Origin: Afipia sp049747295
GTDB lineage: Bacteria; Pseudomonadota; Alphaproteobacteria; Rhizobiales; Xanthobacteraceae
DNA: 64,000 nt
Direction: 5' to 3'
Assembly (NCBI RefSeq): GCF_049747295.1
Contig: NZ_JBMHJM010000001.1
Location: forward strand, 2,728,001-2,792,000
Shown: in pieces, positions 43,995 through 52,488 of the stretch
How the letters are laid out: each line of letters opens with the position of its first letter
How positions within the stretch are numbered: position 1 is the first letter of the stretch
Notes under the pieces: generated by a model
Databases searched by the model: none
What the model was told of the DNA's origin: nothing
What the model saw: only the letters and a program-made list of their open reading frames with translations
Translations under genes and position numbers: made by a program

Positions 43995-44821
43995 ATGGCA
44001 GTTTCGAACAAAGTGTCGACGCGCATCTCGCACAAATCAAAAAGTACCAAGGAATTCTGAATCAGGCGAAGAAGCGGGATGTCAGCGAGGCTGACACCGT
44101 TGTCATCGTCAATGACATTCTCTCGGACGCACTCGGCTATGACAAATACGAACACGTCACGAGCGAGACTGCCGTGCGTGGCACCTTTGTCGACCTGGCG
44201 GTTGTCGTCGACAACAGAACGCGCTTCTTCGTCGAGGTCAAAGCAATCAACATCGAACTGAAAGACAATCACGTAAAGCAGGCGATTGATTACGCTGCCA
44301 ACGCCGGTGTTGATTGGGTGGTCCTTACAAACGGACTGTCTTGGAGGGTCTACAAAGTTCAGTTCGGAAAACCCATCGATAAGTTTCTTGCGTGTGAGAT
44401 CGACTTGCTTAACTCGAGTTACAAAGACGATGGCATGATTGCCTGCTTTGCCAACCTGAGCCGTGAGGGTTTCTCAAAAGACACGATGAGTGATTTCCTG
44501 CTCGAGAAGCAGATCACAAACAAGTTCTCGGTTGCAGCAGTGCTCACAAGCCCAACGATCGTTGAGCATATTAGACGCGAGATTCGGCGGCTATCTGGCA
44601 TCCGTGTCGATGAGGACTATTTGAACTCGTTGCTTTCCGACGAGATCGTCAAACGAGAGCTCGTAGAAGGCGAAGAGGCAAGAGCTGCGCAAAAGTCGGT
44701 TCAGCGAATGCAGAGGGCGCTGGATAAGGAACGAAAGAAGGCTGCAGAAGCAAACTTGGTGCTTCCAAGCCAAAGCAACGGCTCAGCCTTGAGTGCGCCT
44801 AGCCGAACCGAGGCAACGTGA
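43995..44821 (+). pseudogene. HsdR N-terminal-domain protein with apparent frameshift
   Basis: The long open frame (from TTGAAT-like upstream starts at 43874) encodes the known small-protein family with a restriction-endonuclease-like core: GTFVDLAVVVDNRTRFFVEVKAI (D...E-x-K), VKQAIDYAANAGVDWVVLTNG and WRVYKVQFGKPIDK. However, the family's usual N-terminus (MAV-x-K-V-S-x-R-I) is found in another frame: ATG 43995 reads MAVSNKVSTRISHKS, with GGGGG 6 bases ahead. The two frames join perfectly as ...SKKYQGIL if one A is added to the run of five A at 44039-44043. So the gene looks like a single-base deletion in a homopolymer, a slippage site, or a sequencing error. The remaining frame could still be translated from another start. 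Base composition is less GC-rich than its neighbours. Confidence 0.7.
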
Positions 44822-44850
44822 CCGAAGACCAAAAATGATGAGCGCGACGC

Positions 44851-44885
44851 CGGTATTTCAGGATCATCTGCCGGGCGAAATACCG
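44851..44885. terminator. Hairpin between convergent genes
   Basis: CGGTATTTC (44851-44859) and GAAATACCG (44877-44885) with a 17-base loop, in the 125-base gap between the HsdR-like gene and the lactate permease gene. No U run. Confidence 0.4.
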
Positions 44886-44946
44886 TCTCAATAACTCACA
44901 GATCTTAGCACGCGGTCTGCGATATCGCGGAGTATCTGACCGTCGA

Positions 44947-46410
44947 CTAGATGCATCTTGCGGCGATCACGATCGAGATGGACAGAAGCACAAAGATGAC
45001 GACCCCAATGAAGGGGAGCATCTCCCGATAGGCGTGCCGCTCGTGCCCAGGCGTGCCGGCGAGATTGCAGACGATCGACATGCGGACCGGCGAGACCATG
45101 TTCAATGAAAGAGCTGCGGCGTGTTGAAGTGCGACGACCGCCGTGACGTTGAGACCGGCCTCGATCGCCAGGCTCTTTTCGGATGCCATGAACAGTCCAT
45201 TCGATGCATTTCCACTGTTCGCCAATGCACCGAACACGGCCGAAATCATCGGCGTCACCGTCACAGACCAGCCCCCAAAAGCCTGGAACATGCCGCGCGC
45301 AAGTCCGTCGGCGATACCCGATCGTGACAGCACTTCGGCCATCATCGAAAAAAGGATAATCGCCAGCACCGCCAAGCGCCCGGTTTTCCAGGCCGCTTTG
45401 ATCTCCGCGGCGAACGCATCTCGGTGTCCGCGCAACAAGCCGGTGAGCAGGGCCGCGACCAGAAGCCACGTACCGGCGTGGAAGAGTAACGACCAGGCGG
45501 GAGCGCCGGCGAATGGTTCGACCCTCCACGTTGCCTGGAGTACTTGGGCGAGCGGTCCCACCAGACGCGTCAAGACGAGCCAGCCGATCAGGAGCACGAA
45601 GGGAAGCATCCGCCCGGCAACTGCAATAAGCTGTGCGCGGTCTGGTCGCTCGTCCACGACATAGCGCAGAACGATCGCTGGCCCGAATGCGGCCAGCATC
45701 GCAATCTCAGGACCGAGCACGGTTGTTGCAAGAATGGTCGATCCGAGGCTGACGACGAGCCATACGAACTCTCCAGCACGCTCGCGCCAATCACCCACAG
45801 GGCCCACGCGTTCCGCCATGTGCCAATAGATCGGTATCCAAAGGATATTGAATCCCAGATAGATCCAGCCGGCGTGGACAGCGAGGCTGCTGGGATCCGT
45901 TTGTGCGAATGCGGCACCCACGATCGCGCCGCTTCCCATGCCTCCCCATACGATCATTGTCTGGCTGAGAAGAGAGAATGCCAGCAACTGGATCGGCTTC
46001 AGATCGAGCCGGCGCAGCAATGTCATTGTCCCGATAATGCCGACACCGAAGCCGGTCGCGGATTCCGCGAACGGACCGATGAGATAGCAGGCGGTGAAAA
46101 GAAGCCGGCGTCTGGCTCTCACATCGGTAAGAGAGGTCTCGACAGGCATGGCTGCGTTCCCCGGGCGGATCGCCATCTGCCAAAACAACAGGCCGCCCAG
46201 AATGTAGGGAACGACGATCCAGCCGATCCAGGCGCCGCGGAGCAGCGCCGTCGCTGCGTCGATCGCCGAAAAAGCGTGAGGAGCGGTGGTCAGCGCGACC
46301 ACGAGTGCGATAACCGTGCCGACGAGCGCGGCAGGCAGCGTGCCGGCCAGGCCGCTGGCGATCACCCCGATGACCGCCAACGCGGGCAGCGTCCATACCA
46401 GATATGTCAA
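44947..46410 (-). CDS. L-lactate permease family transporter
   Basis: 487 residues with about 12-13 helices; LctP/GlcA-type carboxylate:H+ symporter. Recognisable segments: FAESATGFGVGIIGT, QLLAFSLLSQTMIVWGGMGSGAIVGA (split), GNASNGLFMASEKSLAIEAGL and the C-terminal GTPGHERHAYREMLP. The frame is open to 46575, but TTG 46410 has GGGGCAG 3-6 bases upstream and starts MTYLVWTLPALAVIG, a usual LctP N-terminus; the extra 55 residues do not resemble the family. Substrate may be lactate, glycolate or other short carboxylates. Confidence 0.87.
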   Translation of the reverse strand: MTYLVWTLPALAVIGVIASGLAGTLPAALVGTVIALVVALTTAPHAFSAIDAATALLRGAWIGWIVVPYILGGLLFWQMAIRPGNAAMPVETSLTDVRARRRLLFTACYLIGPFAESATGFGVGIIGTMTLLRRLDLKPIQLLAFSLLSQTMIVWGGMGSGAIVGAAFAQTDPSSLAVHAGWIYLGFNILWIPIYWHMAERVGPVGDWRERAGEFVWLVVSLGSTILATTVLGPEIAMLAAFGPAIVLRYVVDERPDRAQLIAVAGRMLPFVLLIGWLVLTRLVGPLAQVLQATWRVEPFAGAPAWSLLFHAGTWLLVAALLTGLLRGHRDAFAAEIKAAWKTGRLAVLAIILFSMMAEVLSRSGIADGLARGMFQAFGGWSVTVTPMISAVFGALANSGNASNGLFMASEKSLAIEAGLNVTAVVALQHAAALSLNMVSPVRMSIVCNLAGTPGHERHAYREMLPFIGVVIFVLLSISIVIAARCI

Positions 46411-46667
46411 TCTCTGCCCCGAGCGCGAGCTGTTCTCACGGCTGAATGCACAGGAAGCGGCGGCCGCGTCAACCGATCCCGCGGCATGGCCGATAACGCG
46501 CGCGAACTCCGCGCGACTGGGGCCCTGATCAGCCGACCCGGCGGCGCGGAGTAACCCGAGGTTAACCAAGACCAAAGATACTCCGAAAGCGGGATTTTGC
46601 CGGCCTCTCCGGAAGCGATCGGTTGAATTTCGAAGGGTCTACAGACAGTGTGAGTGTGTCCTGCGTC

Positions 46668-48719
46668 ATGTCGACAAAGCAGCTTCCAACTGAGCAATCC
46701 AGCGAACGCGCGCCGGATGGGGTCGACTTCAAAGACGTCCTCACAATCCTCTCTCGACAGAAGCTCTGGGTTCTCTGTGTCCCTGCGCTGCTCTGCGGTC
46801 TGGTGCTCGCTTACGTGCTGATCACCCCGCCTGCATACACAGCCACCGCGCAAGTTTATGTTGATCCTCGCGATCAGAGTACGCCGAAGGATGACACCCA
46901 GCAAAATTCCGTGCCTGGCGATGGCCTGCTCCTGGTCGAAAGCCAGTTGAAGATCATTACGTCGGACGAGGTCCTCAAGCGGGTCATCGAACAAGCGAAC
47001 CTGCAGAACGATCCGGAATTCAACGGTCAGCGCAATCCGCTTATTTCTCTCGTCAAAGCCGTGCTGGGTTTAGGATCAAGTGACGACCGCGAGCTCACCG
47101 CGCTGCGCAACCTGCGCCGAAAGACCTCGACCAAGCGGATTGATCGTTCCTTTGTCATCGACATCATGGCTTCCGCCACGACGCGCGACCGCGCGGCGGT
47201 ACTCGCCAATGCCGTGGCGAATGCCTATCTCGAGGTTCAGGCCAGAGCGAACGCAAATTTCAACCGGCGGCTTTCGGAATCGATCAATTCGCAACTCGAA
47301 AAACTGCGCCTCGAGGTGAAGCGCGGCGAAGAGGCCGTTGCCGCTTATAAAGCAGCAAACGGCCTCGTGGGTTCGCGCAACAAGCTCGTGACCGAACAAG
47401 AGCTTGATGAAGCCAACACCCAACTCACCATCGCCAAGACCAGACTGGCTGACGCCCAGGCCAAGGTGAAGTTGGTCGAGACGGTCGAGAGTGGGGGGGC
47501 TGGTCTCGATTCATTACCAGAAGCGATCCAGTCAGGAGCGATTGTCCAGTTACGGGCGAAGGCTGCGGACGCGTCTCGCGAGGTTGCGCAGTTGGAACGG
47601 ATCGCTGGCCCTGCCTTTCCGGGGCTGCAGGTGGCACGGGCACAATTGCGAGACACCGACATTGCCATCAAGAGCGAGCTCAAACGTGTCGCCCAGGCAG
47701 TTCGCAACTTGGCGACGAGCGAGCGGACCAACGTCCAGAATCTGCAGGCCAAGTTTGACGCGCTGAAGGCTCGTTCGGAAGCCAATGACAAAGCGATCGT
47801 GCCGTTGCGCGAGCTGGAGCGGAAGGCAGATTCGAGCCGGACGATCTATGAAACATTTCTCGCCAAGGCGAAGACCGCCGAAGAGCGGCAGGGAATCGAC
47901 ACGACCAACATCCGATTGATTTCTCCCGCGACTCCTCCCGAAGGCAAGAGCTGGCCTCCAACGCTCCTCATGCTGGCGGCGGCGCTGTTGGTTGGTTCAA
48001 CGCTCGGAGTAGCCTTGGCGTTGGCGGTTGACTATTTCGTCGCAGGCGCCGGCAATGACCCGGGCACCGACACCTCCGGGGCACGGCGGAAGCGCCCGAT
48101 CCCACCGCCGATCAATCCCTCGATGGTTCCCGAAGCAGAACCTCAATTTTCTCGACTTCGTGCCGAATTGCCAGGGGCCCCCGCCGGCTACACCATCATG
48201 CTCGTTCGAGCCCAAGCGGACGCGGCGCTTGATCTCGCTGCGCTCGAACTGGCGCGAGCGGTCATCGCAGACCGAAAGACAGTGGTCGTGATTGATGCGG
48301 ATTTGGCTCGCCACAGGGTCAGCTCCGTCCTGGGCTTTGATGGATGTGGCGGGGTCCGCGAAATCCTGGCTTCGAAAGCTGCCATTCGCGACGTCCTCCG
48401 CCTGCATAAACAAACCACGATGCGTATCGTGCCCGCTGGCATAGAAGCATTCCCGCCGCCCGCCGCTGCCGGGCGAGAGGCCATTGCAACCGCTATCAGT
48501 CAGGCGCGCGATTTCGACCGGGTTATCATCGACGGCGGCGAATTGGGGGGCGCATCGTCCAACTACGGACTTTACGCCATGGTCGACGAGGTCGTTTTTA
48601 TCGCGTCATCCCAGAATGCTCCGACGGACGAGGCCTCCGTGCTCGCAGACATCCTCCGCCACAATCAGGTCAAGGCCCGATTACTCTTCGTTGAGCCGAA
48701 CATGTCGTTGGCCGCCTGA
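46668..48719 (+). CDS. Wzz/GumC-type polysaccharide co-polymerase with degenerate kinase domain
   Basis: About 683 residues. First helix near 33-53 (LWVLCVPALLCGLVLAYVLIT), Wzz domain, long periplasmic coiled coil (about 190-400), then ELERKADSSRTIYETFLAK, and a second helix near 434-458. The C-terminal part (about 500-680) has the fold of a BY-kinase (CpsD/Wzc) with Walker A'-like VVVIDADLARHRVSSVLG, but where the P-loop GxxxxGKS/T should be the sequence reads LVRAQADAALDLAALEL, with no GKS/T. No tyrosine cluster at the C-terminus either. It probably regulates chain length or export of exopolysaccharide without kinase activity. Start uncertain: TTG 46623 gives 15 more residues. Confidence 0.85.
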   Translation: MSTKQLPTEQSSERAPDGVDFKDVLTILSRQKLWVLCVPALLCGLVLAYVLITPPAYTATAQVYVDPRDQSTPKDDTQQNSVPGDGLLLVESQLKIITSDEVLKRVIEQANLQNDPEFNGQRNPLISLVKAVLGLGSSDDRELTALRNLRRKTSTKRIDRSFVIDIMASATTRDRAAVLANAVANAYLEVQARANANFNRRLSESINSQLEKLRLEVKRGEEAVAAYKAANGLVGSRNKLVTEQELDEANTQLTIAKTRLADAQAKVKLVETVESGGAGLDSLPEAIQSGAIVQLRAKAADASREVAQLERIAGPAFPGLQVARAQLRDTDIAIKSELKRVAQAVRNLATSERTNVQNLQAKFDALKARSEANDKAIVPLRELERKADSSRTIYETFLAKAKTAEERQGIDTTNIRLISPATPPEGKSWPPTLLMLAAALLVGSTLGVALALAVDYFVAGAGNDPGTDTSGARRKRPIPPPINPSMVPEAEPQFSRLRAELPGAPAGYTIMLVRAQADAALDLAALELARAVIADRKTVVVIDADLARHRVSSVLGFDGCGGVREILASKAAIRDVLRLHKQTTMRIVPAGIEAFPPPAAAGREAIATAISQARDFDRVIIDGGELGGASSNYGLYAMVDEVVFIASSQNAPTDEASVLADILRHNQVKARLLFVEPNMSLAA

Positions 48720-48736
48720 TCGAACATGGTCACTCG

Positions 48737-50050
48737 ATGACCGATGCTACTCACTCCTCGCAAGTCATACCGCGCAATGGCGTGGTCCGATTGCGCTTGC
48801 CGTTTGCCGGTCCCATCATCCAACGAATGATGGCGATCTACGTTGTTCTGATGTTCTTCGTGTCCGCGAATGTTCTCGACACGATCGGATATGACTATAG
48901 TTCGATCGATGGATCTCCGATCATGAAGATCCACGTCGCGACTTACTTCCTTGTCGCGTTGTTCGGCCTGTTCATCGTTTCATATCCGCAAAAGTCGGAC
49001 CTGTTCCGCTATTACCTCGCGACCAAACTCGGTACGATCTATTTTTTCCTCGCCTGCACGTTTGCTCTGATCAATATCGTGCTGGAAGGCCGCAACGGGT
49101 TCGGTATGTATTTCGATACAGACTTGAATCTGTTTCTGTGCTGCATGTTGCTGCCGTTTGTGTCGCCCGCCAACATGACCAGGCTTGAGCGGTTCGTGCA
49201 CTGGTTCTTCGCACTCAACGCGGTCTATGCAATTTTCGACCTTGCGACCGGAATCAAGTTTTTCCCTCTCATCGCCTATTCGCCCGATGGGATAACGACC
49301 ATCGAAAGCCGTGCGGCGGGCTTTCTCAGTCACCCGCTTCACGCAGCGACAATTACGTCGGTCTATGTCGTCAGTCTGCTGACAGGAGCGGGTCGAGAAC
49401 TTCGACCAAATTTACGAAACCCGATGATTGTGCTGCAGATGGGCGCCTTACTGGCCTTTGGCGGCAGAACAGCATTTATATTGATGTTGCTGATCCTGTC
49501 GCTGACTGTGTTGTGGCGGTCGTTCCGGTTTCTGGCGGGCGTGCGAATTGCCCACAGAGACATCGTGGTGGCCGTCGCAAGTCTACCAATCGGGATAGCG
49601 GCTCTCTCATTGATGGCAGCGATGGGAGCCTTTGACCAACTGCTTGAACGCTTCGTCGAGGATGGAGGCAGCGCCCGCAGCCGCGTGCTTATGGTGCCCC
49701 TCATCAGGTCCTTCAACTGGGGCGACCTCTTATGGGGAGCCAGCACCGACTATGTCAGGTCGCAAATTTATTCCTTCGGATTGGAATGGGGCGTGGAGAA
49801 TCCCTTTCTCCAGATCGGAGTTTTCCAGGGTGTGGTGATCGCGTTGCTCATCATGGTGGGATTTCTGTTGCTGCTTTACGACGTTTACAATCGCCTCTCG
49901 CCGCGCGTCATTTTCCCGATGATGATTTTTGTCGCGCTTTGCAGCACATTCGGATCATTCAGCCAGCGGTTCACCGCGTTCGCGATTTTTATCGTGGTCA
50001 TTTCCGCGCTGTTCCGGCGAGACGACGCGCCGACGGAGCACGTTTACTAG
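48737..50050 (+). CDS. O-antigen ligase/Wzy-like polysaccharide polymerase
   Basis: 437 residues with about 11 hydrophobic helices and no other domain. The large polar loop typical of Wzy polymerases lies between helices about 295-345 (EDGGSARSRVLMVPLIRSF), with SRVLM before a membrane helix, a pattern found in O-antigen ligase/EPS polymerase families (PF04932-like). It begins 17 bases after the Wzz-like gene and ends 9 bases before the glycosidase. Predicted to join repeat units of an exopolysaccharide; the polymer is unknown. Confidence 0.75.
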   Translation: MTDATHSSQVIPRNGVVRLRLPFAGPIIQRMMAIYVVLMFFVSANVLDTIGYDYSSIDGSPIMKIHVATYFLVALFGLFIVSYPQKSDLFRYYLATKLGTIYFFLACTFALINIVLEGRNGFGMYFDTDLNLFLCCMLLPFVSPANMTRLERFVHWFFALNAVYAIFDLATGIKFFPLIAYSPDGITTIESRAAGFLSHPLHAATITSVYVVSLLTGAGRELRPNLRNPMIVLQMGALLAFGGRTAFILMLLILSLTVLWRSFRFLAGVRIAHRDIVVAVASLPIGIAALSLMAAMGAFDQLLERFVEDGGSARSRVLMVPLIRSFNWGDLLWGASTDYVRSQIYSFGLEWGVENPFLQIGVFQGVVIALLIMVGFLLLLYDVYNRLSPRVIFPMMIFVALCSTFGSFSQRFTAFAIFIVVISALFRRDDAPTEHVY

Positions 50051-50059
50051 GATAGCTAT

Positions 50060-51379
50060 ATGGACGGGATGGCTTCAACTCATCTTGCCGATCCGCCGGC
50101 TATCATCCGGACCGCAAATGACCTGCGCCCGTCTGCTCGCGGTGGCTTCCTCCTGCCCGCCGGTTTTCTAAGTACATCCGGGAGCCAGATCGTGGATGGA
50201 TCTGGCAGGAGCGTCCGCATCGCGTCCATCGGATGGAATGGTACGGAAGGTCGGCCGGGTGCGGCGCCCTCCGGCGTGTGGCGCGTGAGTTACAAGGACA
50301 TTTTGAATTCTATCGTCGCTGGCGGGTTCAACACGGTCAGAATCCCCTGGACCGATGCCGGTCTTGATGCGCCGCTCAACGGTTACAGCGACAAACTGGG
50401 CTGGATCAACACCACATTAAATTGGGACTTGGTCGCCGATCCCACCCCGGACTCCAACGGGCACTACAAATACGTCTCAACTCTTGAAGCATTTGACGTC
50501 ATCGTTGCTTACGCAAAACAGATCGGCCTCAAGGTGATTTTCGACCACCATTCCAACGAGGGAACGGCAGGCCAACAAAAGAACGGCCTGTGGTTCGATC
50601 GTGGACCGGGATCGGATGGAACGGATGGAGTCATCAAAGGTCAGGTGACTGCAGAGATGTTCAAACAGAACTGGCTGCGGTTAGCGGCTCGATATGCCGG
50701 TGTTGCAACCGTCATCGGCTTCGATCTGGACAACGAGCCCAACGGAGAACAGGGACGCATTACCTGGGGCGGCGGTGGTCCTACCGACATAAAGGCGATG
50801 TGCGAAGATGTCGGCGCGGCGATCCAATCGGTTAATCCCGATGTCCTTATTATTTGCGCCGGGCCTCTGTTCTATGCGCCGCCGCCGGCAGCGTCCGGCA
50901 TGGACCCCAAATATGCCGCTCCTGCAGGCAACCTGACCGCTGCTGGTGCTCATCCGGTTAAGCTGCCCATTGCTAACAAGCTCGTCTACTCCGTGCATGA
51001 ATACCCGGACGAAGTCTCCGACATTTTGAGATGGGGCTTGGCCGAGAGCGGCAAAGCGTATGTCGATCGAATGAATCGCACTTGGGGATACTTGGTCAGG
51101 GACAATATCGCACCGGTCTGGATCGGAGAGATGGGCTCGTCGATGAAGACTCCCGAGAACCGCAAATGGGCAGGGACACTGATCGACTACATGAACGGCA
51201 AATATGAAAGCTCCGGCGGTCCAGGTTTTTCGGGTGACCAGCAGCCGATCAGCGGCAGTTGGTGGTTGCTCGGACCGTCAGATGATCCACCCTATGGTAT
51301 TCAATCCGAATGGGGGGCCGGAAATTATCGGATTGAACAGCTCAAGATCACCGATCAAATGTTGATGCGAAAGCGATAG
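50060..51379 (+). CDS. Glycoside hydrolase family 5 (cellulase-like)
   Basis: 439 residues of (beta/alpha)8 fold. VIFDHHSNEG, the acid/base Glu in FDLDNEPNGEQ (near 224), and the nucleophile Glu in PVWIGEMGSS (near 356) are all present; Arg in NTVRIPW also fits GH5. It hydrolyses beta-1,4 glucans or a similar polymer. Odd feature: no signal peptide is visible (the first 40 residues are polar), although a lipid or Sec signal is expected for a secreted glucanase. AGGA lies 7 bases before the ATG. Last gene of the EPS unit; probably trims or edits the polymer. Confidence 0.9.
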   Translation: MDGMASTHLADPPAIIRTANDLRPSARGGFLLPAGFLSTSGSQIVDGSGRSVRIASIGWNGTEGRPGAAPSGVWRVSYKDILNSIVAGGFNTVRIPWTDAGLDAPLNGYSDKLGWINTTLNWDLVADPTPDSNGHYKYVSTLEAFDVIVAYAKQIGLKVIFDHHSNEGTAGQQKNGLWFDRGPGSDGTDGVIKGQVTAEMFKQNWLRLAARYAGVATVIGFDLDNEPNGEQGRITWGGGGPTDIKAMCEDVGAAIQSVNPDVLIICAGPLFYAPPPAASGMDPKYAAPAGNLTAAGAHPVKLPIANKLVYSVHEYPDEVSDILRWGLAESGKAYVDRMNRTWGYLVRDNIAPVWIGEMGSSMKTPENRKWAGTLIDYMNGKYESSGGPGFSGDQQPISGSWWLLGPSDDPPYGIQSEWGAGNYRIEQLKITDQMLMRKR

Positions 51380-51386
51380 GTGAATA

Positions 51387-51456
51387 AGCCGCTGGCAGCG
51401 GCTCGGTCCAACTCTGTCGATGAGTTGGATTGTCGCGGCAAGTGGTTGGCCGCGAC
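51387..51456. terminator. Three consecutive hairpins after the EPS unit
   Basis: AGCCGCT/AGCGGCT (51387-51403), TCCAACTC/GAGTTGGA (51407-51429) and GTCGCGGC/GCCGCGAC (51432-51456). No long U run follows, so they may act together or with Rho at the end of the convergent glycosidase and TetR genes. Confidence 0.55.
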
Positions 51457-51506
51457 TGCGCGTATCGAAATTCAAACCCGGGCATAGTCATGCTGGAGGC
51501 CGCAAT

Positions 51507-52328
51507 TCACTCCGAGCGCGTATTTTGCGCAGGATTCCGCGCCCTCAGCATCAGCTTTGCGTTGTCGTAAAACTGTTCAACGAGCTGGGTGACGGTCGCC
51601 GGGATGTCGCTGGGTGGTGGAACGCCGTAAACCGAAACACGGATGCCGATATAAAAAATGCTGCCGTGCAAACTCCACATGAGTTCTGTCTCCGGCTCGG
51701 TCATCGGAGCCGTGTCGAGATCAGGCAATTTGAATTCGTGACGCAGTTCGGCAATTACGCGCCTGAACAATCCTTGCTTCGTTTGTTGAACGAAACGTTT
51801 GGCAATCGTGGCGCCCCCAAGTCCTGAATACAAATAGATGCGACCCCACTCGTAGTCGTGCAGCATGGTCGCATAATCCAGATAGAAATTGATCAGTCGC
51901 TGTAACAGCGGCTCCGTGCGGTTCGTCAAACCGATCTCCCATTCCGGCCGGATGCGCTTGACGAAAAGCTCTTCGTAGATCCGCTCGATCAGAAGATCCT
52001 TTGTTGGGAAGTAGCGATATAGCAGCCCCTGCGTGATGCCGAGTTGCTGCGCGAGCTCCCGGGTCTGACCGCCAAAGCCGCGTTCGGCAAAAAACCGAAT
52101 AGCGCCGCGGAGGATGAGATCGCTGCGCGCCGCAGGCGAAAGCCGGGTGCGCTGCGGCATTGCTTCCCGCTCGGCCGTTGCCGGACTGCTGACAGGCCGG
52201 TGGGCGGTCCGATTTGAAACCCCGCTCACGGTTTCTTCTGTCGCATTTTTGGGAGTTTTGCCCGCCGATTTTGGTTTCGTCCGCGCGGTCTGCTTCGTCG
52301 TTTTTGTCATCGCATCCATCGTTTGCAT
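51507..52328 (-). CDS. TetR-family transcriptional regulator
   Basis: 273 residues from ATG 52328 (MQTMDAMTKTT); ATGs at 52319 and 52310 are equally possible. A basic, low-complexity N-terminal tail of about 60 residues precedes the TetR helix-turn-helix (ILRGAIRFFAERGFGGQTRELAQQLGITQGLLYRYFPTKDLLI). The C-terminal domain is long and ligand-specific. Divergent from the cupin gene, with a palindrome at 52414-52435 in the gap as candidate operator. Confidence 0.88.
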   Translation of the reverse strand: MQTMDAMTKTTKQTARTKPKSAGKTPKNATEETVSGVSNRTAHRPVSSPATAEREAMPQRTRLSPAARSDLILRGAIRFFAERGFGGQTRELAQQLGITQGLLYRYFPTKDLLIERIYEELFVKRIRPEWEIGLTNRTEPLLQRLINFYLDYATMLHDYEWGRIYLYSGLGGATIAKRFVQQTKQGLFRRVIAELRHEFKLPDLDTAPMTEPETELMWSLHGSIFYIGIRVSVYGVPPPSDIPATVTQLVEQFYDNAKLMLRARNPAQNTRSE

Positions 52329-52413
52329 GGCGCACTCGGGGCCAGCCGAGGGCAACCATAACGGATCAGTGTCGAAAGTTATAATGAGCGCTTGATCAGT
52401 AGGTCAGAAGAGT

Positions 52414-52435
52414 TTATTGGTCGAATGACCATTAA
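52414..52435. promoter_or_regulatory. Candidate TetR operator
   Basis: Half-sites TTATTGGTC and GACCATTAA separated by GAAT; a 9-bp inverted repeat with one mismatch, between the divergent TetR and cupin genes. Its length and symmetry fit TetR-family operators. Confidence 0.5.
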
Positions 52436-52488
52436 TACGATGGCGCCGAGCCTCTCCAAAGGCTGGCACAAAAAAAGGGGAGATGACG

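Noticed and set aside
46411..46575. 55-residue N-terminal extension of the lactate permease
   Set aside because: It does not resemble the family, and TTG 46410 has its own ribosome site.
43780..51506. attR copy of the tRNA-Phe end or an integrase
   Set aside because: I looked for a second GGTTCGATCCCGCCCCTGGG-like end and for an integrase frame in this stretch and found neither.
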